Below are positions 39,046-48,098 of a stretch of 53,871 nt of DNA, piece by piece (position 1 is the first letter of the stretch; every line of letters begins with the position of its first letter). The notes under the pieces are model-generated. The model made no database searches, was not told where the DNA came from, and worked only from the letters and a program-made list of their open reading frames with translations. Origin of the DNA: Roseovarius aestuarii (GTDB taxonomy: Bacteria; Pseudomonadota; Alphaproteobacteria; Rhodobacterales; Rhodobacteraceae); assembly GCA_027214255.1 (NCBI GenBank), contig JAPWHL010000026.1, positions 1-53,871 of the forward strand, in the 5' to 3' direction. The translations under genes and the position numbers were made by a program.

Positions 39046-39077
39046 GCGTGTCAGGATGTGCCGGGCATTTCAGCGCG

Positions 39078-41099
39078 TCAGCGCCAGAGGGCTGCGCGCG
39101 AGGCGAAAAGCCCCTGTAGCTTGGCCAACACCCGGTTTGTCGGGCTCGGGCGAGGGATGGCCCCCGTGGCCAATCGCTCTAACGCGACTTCGGCCGGGCA
39201 AGGCAGGCCAGTGACCGGATCGAAATATCGCGGATAGTCGATGAGCGTGGCGTGGATCAGGCCGTCCAGCGTTGGGCGCGCCGAGCGCCGCGCCGGTGTG
39301 CGCCCCAGATCTGTGGTTAGCCCCCAGCCCGCATAGAATGGTGCGCCGGTGGTGGTAACGGGCAGGCCGCGCATCAAAGCCTCGAACCCCAAGAGCGATG
39401 TCATGGTCCAGATTTCCTGCACCTCGCGCAGCAGCGCGACGGGGTCGGCGTGATCCAGAACCGCGTCGGCGATCCCGGCCAAGGTTTCGGGGGGCACATG
39501 GCCGCTGCGCAGCCCGGCTTCGACATCGGGATGGGGTTTGAACAGGATCACCGCGTCCGGGTTGGCAGCGCGTGCCGCCTTTAGCAGGTCCAGATTGGTG
39601 CAGATGTCGCCTGCACCGGTTTTGATTGACGCATCATCCTCGACCTGACCGGGGACCAATATCCGATGGCCCACCGGCAGGTCCGGTGTTGCCCCGCCAA
39701 GGTTGTATTTGGTGATGCCAAGGGCGGTGATGTTGGCGCGCAATGTTTCGGCCCGTCGGGCCTGATCGGGGCGCAGGGTGGCGCGCTTGATGATCCATTG
39801 TTCCAGATCGCTGGGGCGGGTCGGGTCATAATAGATGCCTTGGGTATCACAGACGAGGCTGAGCGGCGGCACCAGCTCGGCCCCCAATCCGCGCGAACGC
39901 AGAAAACCGTCTTCGACGCGGACTGCGCCTTGGGGGGCCAGATCGGCCTTACCTGCCCAGACCATATGGCGACGGTTCAGATCCAGATCGGGACGAAACA
40001 CCACAGGTTTGTGCCGTCCGAATACCTTTTGCAATGGGCCGCGTTTCCACATGCGCATGCCGTGCGCGGTCCAGCCCTGCCTGTCATCGCGCCATGCGCG
40101 TACCTGTGCCTCTAACGTGTCGATGGCGCGTTCCAGCGGGCATAGCTCATCGCGATAGGGGTCATACCATATGGGATAGAGGATCATTGCCGCTGCAAAA
40201 ATCTGCGCCCGGCTAAGCGGGCGGCCCCGACGGGGCAGGGACAGGGGATGGCGATCCTCGGTTAGATCCCAGCCCGCATAGAAGGGGTGGCCAAACACGT
40301 GGGGCCGGTGGCCTGCGAAAATGGATTCAAACCCCATTTGGGACGACACGGTGTAGACCGCCGTGGCCCCCTCTAACAGGGCCCAAGGGCTGACCGGGGT
40401 CTGGCACAGGGTGATGCGTTCCGACGTGTCGCCGGGCCCGAAGTAGCCCGCACGTTGCCCTTGGGCCGTTTCCGGGTGGGTCTTGATGACGATACGCGCG
40501 CCGGGATTGTCCTCTTGGGCGTAATACAGCATCTCGCGGAAGGTGTTGGCATCGGCCCCGCCAAGGCGCACGCTGGCGTCGCCACGCGTCTGATCAATCA
40601 CCAGAACATATCCCGGCTCGGGGCAGGGGGCGAGCGGATCATAGGCGTTGTATTTGCTAAGATGGGCCTCTTGCAGGCGCTGGATTGCGCCGCGCGCACG
40701 GTCCATCAGCGCTGTATCATCCAACGGGTGTGTGGCCAGCAGCGTTTCCAGATCGGACGGGCGTGAGGCGTCGAAATGTGCGCCGGTGTGATCCATCACC
40801 AGACCCAGCGGGGGTTCGCCCCCCGCGCGGGCAGGGTGGATGGAGCGCAGCCACGCATCCTCGATCCGGATCAGGGCGGCACCGCTGCGTGCGGCCATTG
40901 CCTCGCCCCGTTTTGCGTAGGGGCTGTGGCCCCAGACGGCCACCGCATCTTTTGCACCCGGTAGGCCCAGACGTAAGGGGAACCCAGCCAGCTCCATAAT
41001 CCGGCGCAAGCGGCGCTGGCGTAAAAAACCGCCGTTGAAATAGAAAACCCGCCGGGGCCCTTCGGCCTCGGCGGGGTGATTGCCTGCGTCGGGCTGCAT
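39078..41099 (-). CDS. kpsC: Capsule polysaccharide beta-Kdo transferase KpsC-like
   Basis: This 673-residue protein is built of two related modules. Module one (about 15-330) has IEDAWLRSIHP near 79-89, LVMDHTGAHFDASRPSDLE and HPFYAGWDLT. Module two (about 340-660) repeats them as VEDGFLRSRGL near 394, LVCDTQGIYYDPTRPSDLE and APFYAGWGLT. KpsC uses two such retaining beta-Kdo transferase domains to build the Kdo linker on lipid in ABC-exported capsules. The ATG at 41099 overlaps the stop of the export lipoprotein gene (ATGA); the longer frame to 41183 is unsupported. It acts at the cytoplasmic face with KpsS. Confidence 0.88.
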   Translation of the reverse strand: MQPDAGNHPAEAEGPRRVFYFNGGFLRQRRLRRIMELAGFPLRLGLPGAKDAVAVWGHSPYAKRGEAMAARSGAALIRIEDAWLRSIHPARAGGEPPLGLVMDHTGAHFDASRPSDLETLLATHPLDDTALMDRARGAIQRLQEAHLSKYNAYDPLAPCPEPGYVLVIDQTRGDASVRLGGADANTFREMLYYAQEDNPGARIVIKTHPETAQGQRAGYFGPGDTSERITLCQTPVSPWALLEGATAVYTVSSQMGFESIFAGHRPHVFGHPFYAGWDLTEDRHPLSLPRRGRPLSRAQIFAAAMILYPIWYDPYRDELCPLERAIDTLEAQVRAWRDDRQGWTAHGMRMWKRGPLQKVFGRHKPVVFRPDLDLNRRHMVWAGKADLAPQGAVRVEDGFLRSRGLGAELVPPLSLVCDTQGIYYDPTRPSDLEQWIIKRATLRPDQARRAETLRANITALGITKYNLGGATPDLPVGHRILVPGQVEDDASIKTGAGDICTNLDLLKAARAANPDAVILFKPHPDVEAGLRSGHVPPETLAGIADAVLDHADPVALLREVQEIWTMTSLLGFEALMRGLPVTTTGAPFYAGWGLTTDLGRTPARRSARPTLDGLIHATLIDYPRYFDPVTGLPCPAEVALERLATGAIPRPSPTNRVLAKLQGLFASRAALWR

Positions 41100-42244
41100 C
41101 AGCCGCCGAGCGCCGTCGTCGCCGAGTCGACCGTGCTGACCACGCCGAGTGTCCCGGTGAGGGCGCCGATAACCTTGCTCCACTGAGCGAATGGTGCTTC
41201 GGTGACGTACAGCGTGTCTTGATCCCGCACCGAGAAGTCGCGCGCCATGAACATGCCGTTGGGTTTGGTCAGGTCCAGAACGTAGACCATACGCTGGTCG
41301 CCAATCAAATCGGTGCGGCCCAGAACCTGATTTGCGATTTCGGCGGGTTCGTTGCGCAAGATGAACACACCGGTGGGGTCTGCTGTGGACGAGACCAGCC
41401 CGCCAACCGTGGCAATCGCCTCGATCGCACTTAGGGTCTGGGTTTCAAACGTGACGCGCGATTGAGCGCCCGTAGCCCCCAATGCGGTAAAGGCGCGGGT
41501 GTCTTGTTCGATCAAGATACGATCGCCGCCGCGCAGGGCGATGTCGAATTCAGGGTGTTTATAGAGATCGTTGAACCAGACTTTGCTGCGCTCTGAACCG
41601 CGCAGAACGGTGATCTGGGCGACCTCGGCCGGGATCGTAATCCCGCCGGCGGCTGACAGCATGGCGGCCAGTGTCCGTGTCGGGCGCTCGATAGGATAGA
41701 CGCCCTGTGCACCAACCGAACCAACCAGTGAAACGGTTGACCCGTCACCGGCCAGACGGCGCACCTGAACCTGCGGGTCCGGTGTTTGTTCGTCCAGCTT
41801 GGCCGTAATGATGCGGCGGATGCCTTCGGGGGTGTTTCCAGCGGCCCGGATGCGGCCAGCGTAGGGCACAAAGATGAACCCGCTGCCATCAACCTGTACT
41901 TCTTCCAGAATTGTCTGGTTCGTCGCCTCACCGGCCAAAAGCCCGTCGTCAACGTTTTCCCAGATCGTCAGGCCCAGTGTATCACCGGGACGAATCGTGT
42001 CCGACCCAATGCGGCCAGCGTTTTTGAAGCTTTCTGAAAAGCCCAACGCAGGTTGAACGGCGGTTGCGCGTGTCACGCGGTCATTCACCGATACAACGAA
42101 AGCATCGCCCGAGCGTTGCACCGAACCGGCGTAAATCTGTCGTTTATTCGGACCTACTTGCGGAAGGACACTGCAAGAGGCGACCATCGTTGTGATGGCC
42201 AACAGGGCGACGCACCGCGCCCATCGGCTTGATTGGGTTTTCAC
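41099..42244 (-). CDS. Polysaccharide export outer-membrane lipoprotein (KpsD/Wza family)
   Basis: This 381-residue export protein has a lipoprotein signal (VALLAITTMVASCSV, lipobox Cys24) followed by the polysaccharide-export domain (about 85-170, IRPGDTLGLTIWENVDDGLL) and two SLBB-like repeats (SLVGSVGAQGVYPIERPTRTLAAML). A C-terminal helix around KVIGALTGTLGVVSTV could span the outer membrane as in Wza. It forms the outer-membrane pore for capsule export. Its stop overlaps the kpsC start. The inner-membrane transporter genes (kpsMT, kpsE) are not in the window. Confidence 0.87.
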   Translation of the reverse strand: MKTQSSRWARCVALLAITTMVASCSVLPQVGPNKRQIYAGSVQRSGDAFVVSVNDRVTRATAVQPALGFSESFKNAGRIGSDTIRPGDTLGLTIWENVDDGLLAGEATNQTILEEVQVDGSGFIFVPYAGRIRAAGNTPEGIRRIITAKLDEQTPDPQVQVRRLAGDGSTVSLVGSVGAQGVYPIERPTRTLAAMLSAAGGITIPAEVAQITVLRGSERSKVWFNDLYKHPEFDIALRGGDRILIEQDTRAFTALGATGAQSRVTFETQTLSAIEAIATVGGLVSSTADPTGVFILRNEPAEIANQVLGRTDLIGDQRMVYVLDLTKPNGMFMARDFSVRDQDTLYVTEAPFAQWSKVIGALTGTLGVVSTVDSATTALGG

Positions 42245-42378
42245 TGCTCGGTCTCCTCGACCTTGTTATTCTGCCTCGGTCTTTTCGTCGCGACTTTGAT
42301 GCCACGGTCTTTTTATGGGTCTTTTACGTCAAGGTAACTGAAACGGATAGATAAATAAAGTACTACAGGTTGTGCAGA

Positions 42379-43671
42379 TCACGTCACCAGCCGCAACTGT
42401 TGCCGTGGAGCCGCGGTGCCGGATTTCAGGGCATCATAGGGATCATCCGCGCTGAGCATCATGTCCACGGCCTGACGCAGCAACTGGCGCCGGCCGCTGG
42501 CCGAATAGAAACCGCCAGCGATTTGGCTGGTTTCCAGCAAATACCGGCGATAGTCGGTATAGGCCTTGCGATCGGGGCGTTCAGCACCTGCAAAGAAGTC
42601 GCGCAGGGGCTTGGTCGATACAAATTCGGGCTTGGCATAAACGGCTTCGCCGAAGGTTTTGAGCGGGATTCCGCGCCACAGTACCTGCTGTCCGGCGGTT
42701 GAATTGACAGTGACGGCGCTGCGTGCCTCGTCCAGCAATTGCGCCAGCTTGCCCCCGCGTACGTAATGGACGCGATCCGCGACACCATAGGCGCGTGCGA
42801 GGCGACGCAGTTCACGACGGACCGGGACGCGGCCATCCTCTAGGGGGTGCGCCTTGACGACCAGATGGTGATGGGTGGGCGCGCCGCGCGCATACCCGTC
42901 AACCACGGTCTCCAGAAACTCCGTCATCGTGGCAAAGGGCGAATGCATCTGAAAGCTGCTGTCGTGTTCCAGCTGTAACAGCGCCAGATGATACGGAAAT
43001 CCGCCATGTCGAATGCGCCATGTCGCGACGCGCCGGTCAATGGCCTGCGCAGGCATCAACAGCAGACGCTTGAGGTAGAGTGCAAATTCCTTGCGCACGC
43101 CAATGGCGCGATGCGGGCGGAAGTTGCGATAGCCCCGGTTGGCCAGCAAAACACAGCCATGATAAAGCGCGCCGTAAAAGATATGATGGCGCATGTCGCC
43201 CCAACTGGCCGGGGGGAGGGCCGCATCCATATCCGATTGCTCCAGATCGCGGCGCATATCCGGTACAGACATTTGCACCAGCCGCGAGTGGCCATTGGTT
43301 CCGCCGCGCTCGTATGTGACCCAGTAGGGCCGCATGTAGCCTTCTTCAAAGACATGAATGGTCAGGCCGCGATCGCGCGCCATCTTGACCGCCTCGGCGT
43401 GGATGGGGCGGGTATCGCCATACAAGACGATATCGGTGACATTCTTGGTGGTCAGGATGTCGTCCAGAACCTTGCACCATTGCTCGGGGGCTTCGCGAAA
43501 TGGGATGTAGGTATCTTTGTTTGGCCAAAAGACACGATCCCCGGCGTTGAATCCGACGCGCCACACATCCGCCCCGGCGCGGCCCAACATCCGTGCCAAA
43601 CGGGCAAAGAAGGGTCCGTGAGGGCCTTGCAAAAACAGAAAAACGCGTGTGTCGCCTGCGGGTTGGGTCAT
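42379..43671 (-). CDS. kpsS: Capsule polysaccharide Kdo transferase KpsS-like
   Basis: This protein of about 430 residues has the KpsS pattern: VFLFLQGPHGPFFARLARML at the N terminus, then FEEGYMRPYWVTYERGG, VKAHPLEDGR and AVTVNSTAGQQVLWRGIPLKTFG near the end. KpsS adds the first beta-Kdo to the phosphatidylglycerol acceptor on which KpsC then builds. The start is uncertain; the ATG at 43671 (MTQPAGDTRVF) has GGTGA upstream, while an ATG ten codons earlier (43701) has no clear site. It precedes the export lipoprotein gene with 134 bases between, so all three capsule genes share direction. Confidence 0.85.
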   Translation of the reverse strand: MTQPAGDTRVFLFLQGPHGPFFARLARMLGRAGADVWRVGFNAGDRVFWPNKDTYIPFREAPEQWCKVLDDILTTKNVTDIVLYGDTRPIHAEAVKMARDRGLTIHVFEEGYMRPYWVTYERGGTNGHSRLVQMSVPDMRRDLEQSDMDAALPPASWGDMRHHIFYGALYHGCVLLANRGYRNFRPHRAIGVRKEFALYLKRLLLMPAQAIDRRVATWRIRHGGFPYHLALLQLEHDSSFQMHSPFATMTEFLETVVDGYARGAPTHHHLVVKAHPLEDGRVPVRRELRRLARAYGVADRVHYVRGGKLAQLLDEARSAVTVNSTAGQQVLWRGIPLKTFGEAVYAKPEFVSTKPLRDFFAGAERPDRKAYTDYRRYLLETSQIAGGFYSASGRRQLLRQAVDMMLSADDPYDALKSGTAAPRQQLRLVT

Positions 43672-43869
43672 GTCACCACGTGTAAGGGTCAAAGTTGTCA
43701 TCGTGATAACTCGGTATTTAGGCAAAAATAAGACGAATGTGGCGAAAAGGGGTGTCCTTTGCTGCCGTACGGACAGAGATGCGCAGGCCGGGTGCATTGA
43801 AGTTATGCTTCAACTTGTTTCCGAAACACTTTAGGTCGAAGGCATCATTCATTTGCGCCGGGGGCTGTC

Positions 43870-44457
43870 ATGTTTACAGGGATTATCACCGATCAGGGGC
43901 GGATTTCCGCGTTGACGAAATCAGGCGATCTGCTGGCGCGGATCAGCTGTGGGTATGACACGGGGACAATCGATATCGGGGCCTCTATCGCCTGTGATGG
44001 GGTTTGCCTGACGGCTGTGGCCTTGGGCGAGGATTGGTTCGAGGTTCAGATCAGCGCCGAGACTGTATCGAAAACCAACCTGGATACGTGGGATACCGGA
44101 CGCATTGTCAATCTGGAACGCGCCCTGAAGGTGGGCGATGAGCTGGGCGGGCATATCGTGTCGGGCCATGTCGATGGTGTCGCGACCGTGGTGAGCATGC
44201 ATGACGAGGGTGACAGCACCCGCGTGACCCTGCGCGCGCCCGATGCGCTGGCGCGGTTTATTGCCCCCAAAGGGTCTGTGGCATTGAATGGCACATCCTT
44301 GACGGTCAATGAGGTGTCGCGGGCTGAATTCGGAATCAACTTTATTCCGCATACCAAAGAGGTCACGACCTGGGGGCAGGTCAGTGTGGGCGACCGGGTT
44401 AACTTGGAAATCGACACTCTGGCGCGCTATGTTGCGCGGTTGCACGAATTTGGCTGA
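43870..44457 (+). CDS. ribE: Riboflavin synthase alpha chain
   Basis: This 195-residue enzyme dismutates two 6,7-dimethyl-8-ribityllumazines to riboflavin. It has two internally similar barrels, one starting MFTGIITDQGRI, the other near GHIVSGHVDGVATV, and the conserved SIACDGVCLT / SVALNGTSLTV pair. The protein starts at its conserved MFTGI. It stands alone, between the convergent proline-racemase-like gene and the divergent capsule genes, with no other rib genes in the window. Confidence 0.93.
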   Translation: MFTGIITDQGRISALTKSGDLLARISCGYDTGTIDIGASIACDGVCLTAVALGEDWFEVQISAETVSKTNLDTWDTGRIVNLERALKVGDELGGHIVSGHVDGVATVVSMHDEGDSTRVTLRAPDALARFIAPKGSVALNGTSLTVNEVSRAEFGINFIPHTKEVTTWGQVSVGDRVNLEIDTLARYVARLHEFG

Positions 44458-44554
44458 CCGCCTGAGCGGGGCTATCGTTGGATTCGGGTATTTGGACCAA
44501 GAAAAGCCAATGGTTCGGGTCCCACGGCTGCGTTTTCGCGAGGCGAGGGGCACC

Positions 44555-45610
44555 CTAGCGCCAGATATCGCCGATTGTGAAGCCGGACGGGAACGGATCA
44601 GTGGGATCGAGGACATAGTCGCTGCGCCCGTAAATCCAACCTTGGCCAGATAGGCTTGGCACGATTGCCGGGTAGGGGCCGATGTGTGTCATGCTTTCGA
44701 TCCGGCCCGTGAAGGTTGTGCCCATCGGCCCGGCATTGACGTAATCCTGACCGATCTCCAATTGGTTGCGCGCGTGAAGGCAGGCCATCTTGGCGCATGT
44801 GCCGGTGCCGCAGGGCGAGCGATCAAGTGTCCCGGCCACACCGGCGCTGGGCGGGGTGGTGGTGCCATGGACAGACAGGGTGATCGCGCCGCGCCCATGT
44901 GTGTCAGGTGTTATCGGCGCGCCATAAAGGTTAGTGATGGTCGGTCCGGTCAGGCCCGGATTGTCAGGGTGCTGAACCGGAAGCTGTGCCAGCGCGGCGG
45001 CGCGGATCATTTCCGAGACGCGGGCGATCTCGGCACCGTTGTCCGCGCCCAGATCGACGCCCAGACGGTCGGCATCGGCCAGCACGTAAAACATGCCACC
45101 CCACGCGATATCAACCTCTATGCGCCCTAGATCCGGAACTTCTAGCGGAGCATCAAGATGAAGGGCAAAGGCGGGCACGTTCATGAACTTGACCCGCGTG
45201 ACCTTGCCGTTCGCGCAGGTGGCATCGACCGAGATGATTCCGGCCGGGGTTTCCAGCGTCAGTTGGGTCAAAGGTTCCGTCATGGGTAAAATGCCTGTTT
45301 CCAGCAGAACGGTTACCACGCAGATCGCGTTTGAGCCGGACATGGGCGGGTATTCGCTTTGCTCCATGATAATGAAACCCGCATCAGCGCGCGGATCGCA
45401 TGGCGGCACCAGAGCATTACAGCACAGGGCCGGATATCCTCGTGGTTCGCGCAGCATCAAGGTGCGGATGTGATCGGCATTTGCCCGCATCCACTGCATT
45501 TTTTCAAACACGGAATCGCCTGGCAGGTCGGGTAAGCCTTGGGTGATAACACGCCCCGGTTCGCCCTCGGCATGGGCCTCGATTGCGGTGAGTTTTAGGG
45601 GGGCGGTCAT
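44555..45610 (-). CDS. Proline racemase-superfamily enzyme (Ser/Cys catalytic pair)
   Basis: This 351-residue member of the proline racemase superfamily carries, at the two catalytic places, Ser91 (PPMSGSNAI) and Cys267 (DRSPCGTGT). True proline and 4-hydroxyproline racemases/epimerases have Cys/Cys, and trans-3-hydroxyproline dehydratases have Cys/Thr. Ser/Cys members are known but less well assigned, so it may be an epimerase or dehydratase of a hydroxyproline-like or other cyclic imino acid. It lies 81 bases behind the DUF3726 gene as the last gene of the minus-strand operon with an aldehyde dehydrogenase. The exact substrate is open. Confidence 0.82.
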   Translation of the reverse strand: MTAPLKLTAIEAHAEGEPGRVITQGLPDLPGDSVFEKMQWMRANADHIRTLMLREPRGYPALCCNALVPPCDPRADAGFIIMEQSEYPPMSGSNAICVVTVLLETGILPMTEPLTQLTLETPAGIISVDATCANGKVTRVKFMNVPAFALHLDAPLEVPDLGRIEVDIAWGGMFYVLADADRLGVDLGADNGAEIARVSEMIRAAALAQLPVQHPDNPGLTGPTITNLYGAPITPDTHGRGAITLSVHGTTTPPSAGVAGTLDRSPCGTGTCAKMACLHARNQLEIGQDYVNAGPMGTTFTGRIESMTHIGPYPAIVPSLSGQGWIYGRSDYVLDPTDPFPSGFTIGDIWR

Positions 45611-45691
45611 GGTCGGAGGCCTTCTTGGGGATTTTGGAGATCAGCGTGGTGGAATGGGGAAGAGCATGCAATCCATATGTGCGTTGGAGCG

Positions 45692-46327
45692 TCAATCGTT
45701 ATCGGACAAACCTGCACCAGCCCCGCCCAACCGACTTGCATCAGTGTCAGGAGCGTAAGTGCGTTGGGCAAGGTTGTTGAGATCCGCAGCGGCGCCGGGG
45801 GCCAGATCATAGCGCAATTGGCAGCGCAAGAGTGGCAGGCTTGTCCTGCCGCCTTGTTTGAGGAGGACAGTTTGCGCCTGCGCGAATGGGGTGGTCACGC
45901 ACCCGCGCAGATTCGAGCCGACATGAAAGGCCGCGCCGGGCCATTCAAGGAATAGTGTCTGTTGCGCTATGTTTGCGGCCCCTGCGATGAAAGGTACCAG
46001 CAGCAAAGGCTGTGCCACATCGGACAGGCGGCATTGAGCGGGCAACATGCGCGCCTTGTCACCAAGGGCTGTTCCCGTAGAGATGGGGCATAGGGTACCG
46101 CCACTGGCCTGCCATGTGTCGACGTCCGTATGTGTCGGGCGCAGGGCCGAGAACGCTGTGCCATCCTGTGCGATCAGCAGATTTGCCAGCGCCTCGGGGC
46201 CCGGCAGATTGACACCGGCCAGCCAGCGGGCGGCGTATCCGGCCTCTTCGGCCAAGCCCCAGCTGAACCCGGCACCGCGGGCTGCCTTGCGGGCGAGGCT
46301 TTCTATTTCGTTCAGGGACCAGCTCAT
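45692..46327 (-). CDS. DUF3726-like protein
   Basis: This 211-residue protein of no known function starts MSWSLNEIESLARKAARGAGFSWGLAEEAG, a stretch I associate with DUF3726. It then has alternating beta-like segments (LLLVPFIAGAANIAQQTLFLEW). No signal peptide, membrane helix or catalytic motif is visible. The ATG at 46327 overlaps the stop of the 578-residue gene before it (ATGA), which implies coupled translation; the longer frame to 46396 lies inside that gene. It probably works with that protein, as a small partner subunit. Confidence 0.7.
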   Translation of the reverse strand: MSWSLNEIESLARKAARGAGFSWGLAEEAGYAARWLAGVNLPGPEALANLLIAQDGTAFSALRPTHTDVDTWQASGGTLCPISTGTALGDKARMLPAQCRLSDVAQPLLLVPFIAGAANIAQQTLFLEWPGAAFHVGSNLRGCVTTPFAQAQTVLLKQGGRTSLPLLRCQLRYDLAPGAAADLNNLAQRTYAPDTDASRLGGAGAGLSDND

Positions 46328-48060
46328 GCAGGTGACGCTCCAGTGGGCGCGAAGTGCATGTTGGGGGACTGGGGCGTAAGGGAGGGATAAGTCCAATCAT
46401 CCGCCGGGCAGCTTGCCAATTCGTCGGGGAAGGGCGCATGCTGAAACATGGTGATGCGCACCCAGCGGTCCGAGCGTGGATCGAAATGGCAAGCTCCAAA
46501 AAAGCTGAGCTTGGCGCGTAGCATGTCTATAGGAAGAAGGGCCGCGCCGATGGTGTTGCCACGGATCTCGGCATAAGGTCGGCGCGCAGTGATCTGAATA
46601 CGACGCAGGATATGGCGATGCTCGGGGTGAGACAGTGCGAAATCGGCCACTGTCGCACCGGTGAAATTTTTCAGATCAGCCCACATGCGCGCCGCGTCGC
46701 GGCCCGGGCAAAGGGGTTGTTCATAGTCATCCAGCGGCTCGGTTGCGCGTTCGCCCAGACGTGGTTCAAGTTTGGATTGCGAGACATACCACAGCTTGGT
46801 TTGTGCGGCGGGATCAGCCCAGTCGATGGCCAGCGCCCAGCCATAATGCGTCTTGAGCAGGGCGCGCAGACGTTCGCAGCACATTGCCCCGTCGATTTGC
46901 CAGGTGGTGCGCTCGTCGCAGGACATTCTGTCCGATAGGTCATCGACCAACGCAGCATGAGGTTCCAGCATCAGGGCCAGGAGCTGTTCTTGCCCTTCGA
47001 GCGACAATGCGGTCTCGCCCCATCGCCACAGGCGATCCCAAGGTGCGGATGATGCCCAATCTTTCGCGGCGATTTCCGCCTCTAACAGGGTCAGGTCCCT
47101 GCGCAGGTCGGCTAGCTTGGCTTGCTGCACCGGATGCGCCGAGCGCCACGCGTCGGCGTGCAGGCGTGCACGCTTAACGATCTGGAGGAATTGCGCGACG
47201 TGTGAGGGGCTGGCATCGGGCAGGGCCCGCACGCGGGCAAGGGCCGTTTCGCGGGCAGATATCCATGCGTGCAACAGGCCAGGGTGGTTCAGCAGAAAGG
47301 GCGCCATTCCAAGACCAGTTGAATTGCCAATGCCAAACTGGCGGCGCAGGGCCGGGGTGAGCGCCGTGGCTGTATCAGGGCTGCGCAAATAGGCCATGTG
47401 TTCGACCAGATCCATAACGAAGGCGCGGGTCAGATAAACAGACAGCATTTCTATCTGGAAGGGGGCGCTGAATTCCGGGCGGTTTTGCGTTGCTTCGCGG
47501 TCGGCTGCGCCGAATTTGCCCGAGCCGTAGACGGCTGTGGTGCGCATGAGATACCCGACATCCCCGATCATGGCTGGGTCGGGTTGTTGCCCTGCGGCCA
47601 GCGATGCGACCACATGATCCCACAAACGGACCGAACGATTGGCGCGACTAAGCGAGAGTTCTTGCGCACTGATGCGCCCGGCCTCTTGCCGCGGGACGTT
47701 CTGGCGCAGACGAGTGATGTCGGCATCGGTGGGAATGCCGTCAAACAGGGTAAACGTGGCATCCCATTCGGTGGCGATAACCCGATCCGAGCGTTTTTCG
47801 GGCGGCAGGTCGTTGGCAAAAACAACAAGACTATAGGCGTTTTGGGGCGCGTGGGCAGTATAAACCGCGATACCCACACCACGCGCGTCGATGTCAAACC
47901 GCGGGCGGGAAAATGCCCAGCCTTCGGATTTGATCCGGCGCAGCAGTATGCGCATGAAGCTGAGCCGTGTTTGATGGAACGACCCCATGCGTGCCAAAGT
48001 CATCACCGTATCTGGCGCACGCAGGGGCGCTGTGGCGGGGCTCTGGGCATCGGGCTGCAT
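46324..48060 (-). CDS. Unknown protein, 578 residues, operon partner of DUF3726
   Basis: I do not recognise the family. The sequence has no signal peptide and no clear membrane helix. Notable conserved-looking stretches are YLMRTTAVYGSGKFG (near 190), GIGNSTGLGMAPFLLNHPG, and a C-terminal part with IRGNTIGAALLPIDMLRAKLSFFG. It contains several Cys and His (SCDERTTWQID, CCERLRALLKTHYG). A GTG at 48102 overlaps the preceding stop, but the ATG at 48060 has CAGGAGAC in front, so I prefer 48060. Tight coupling to a DUF3726 protein and an M19-like protein suggests a shared enzyme or complex; its role cannot be stated. Confidence 0.75.
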   Translation of the reverse strand: MQPDAQSPATAPLRAPDTVMTLARMGSFHQTRLSFMRILLRRIKSEGWAFSRPRFDIDARGVGIAVYTAHAPQNAYSLVVFANDLPPEKRSDRVIATEWDATFTLFDGIPTDADITRLRQNVPRQEAGRISAQELSLSRANRSVRLWDHVVASLAAGQQPDPAMIGDVGYLMRTTAVYGSGKFGAADREATQNRPEFSAPFQIEMLSVYLTRAFVMDLVEHMAYLRSPDTATALTPALRRQFGIGNSTGLGMAPFLLNHPGLLHAWISARETALARVRALPDASPSHVAQFLQIVKRARLHADAWRSAHPVQQAKLADLRRDLTLLEAEIAAKDWASSAPWDRLWRWGETALSLEGQEQLLALMLEPHAALVDDLSDRMSCDERTTWQIDGAMCCERLRALLKTHYGWALAIDWADPAAQTKLWYVSQSKLEPRLGERATEPLDDYEQPLCPGRDAARMWADLKNFTGATVADFALSHPEHRHILRRIQITARRPYAEIRGNTIGAALLPIDMLRAKLSFFGACHFDPRSDRWVRITMFQHAPFPDELASCPADDWTYPSLTPQSPNMHFAPTGASPA

Positions 48061-48098
48061 GGCGTCTCCTGCGGTTTGGGGCCGGGGCGTAGTCTGGA

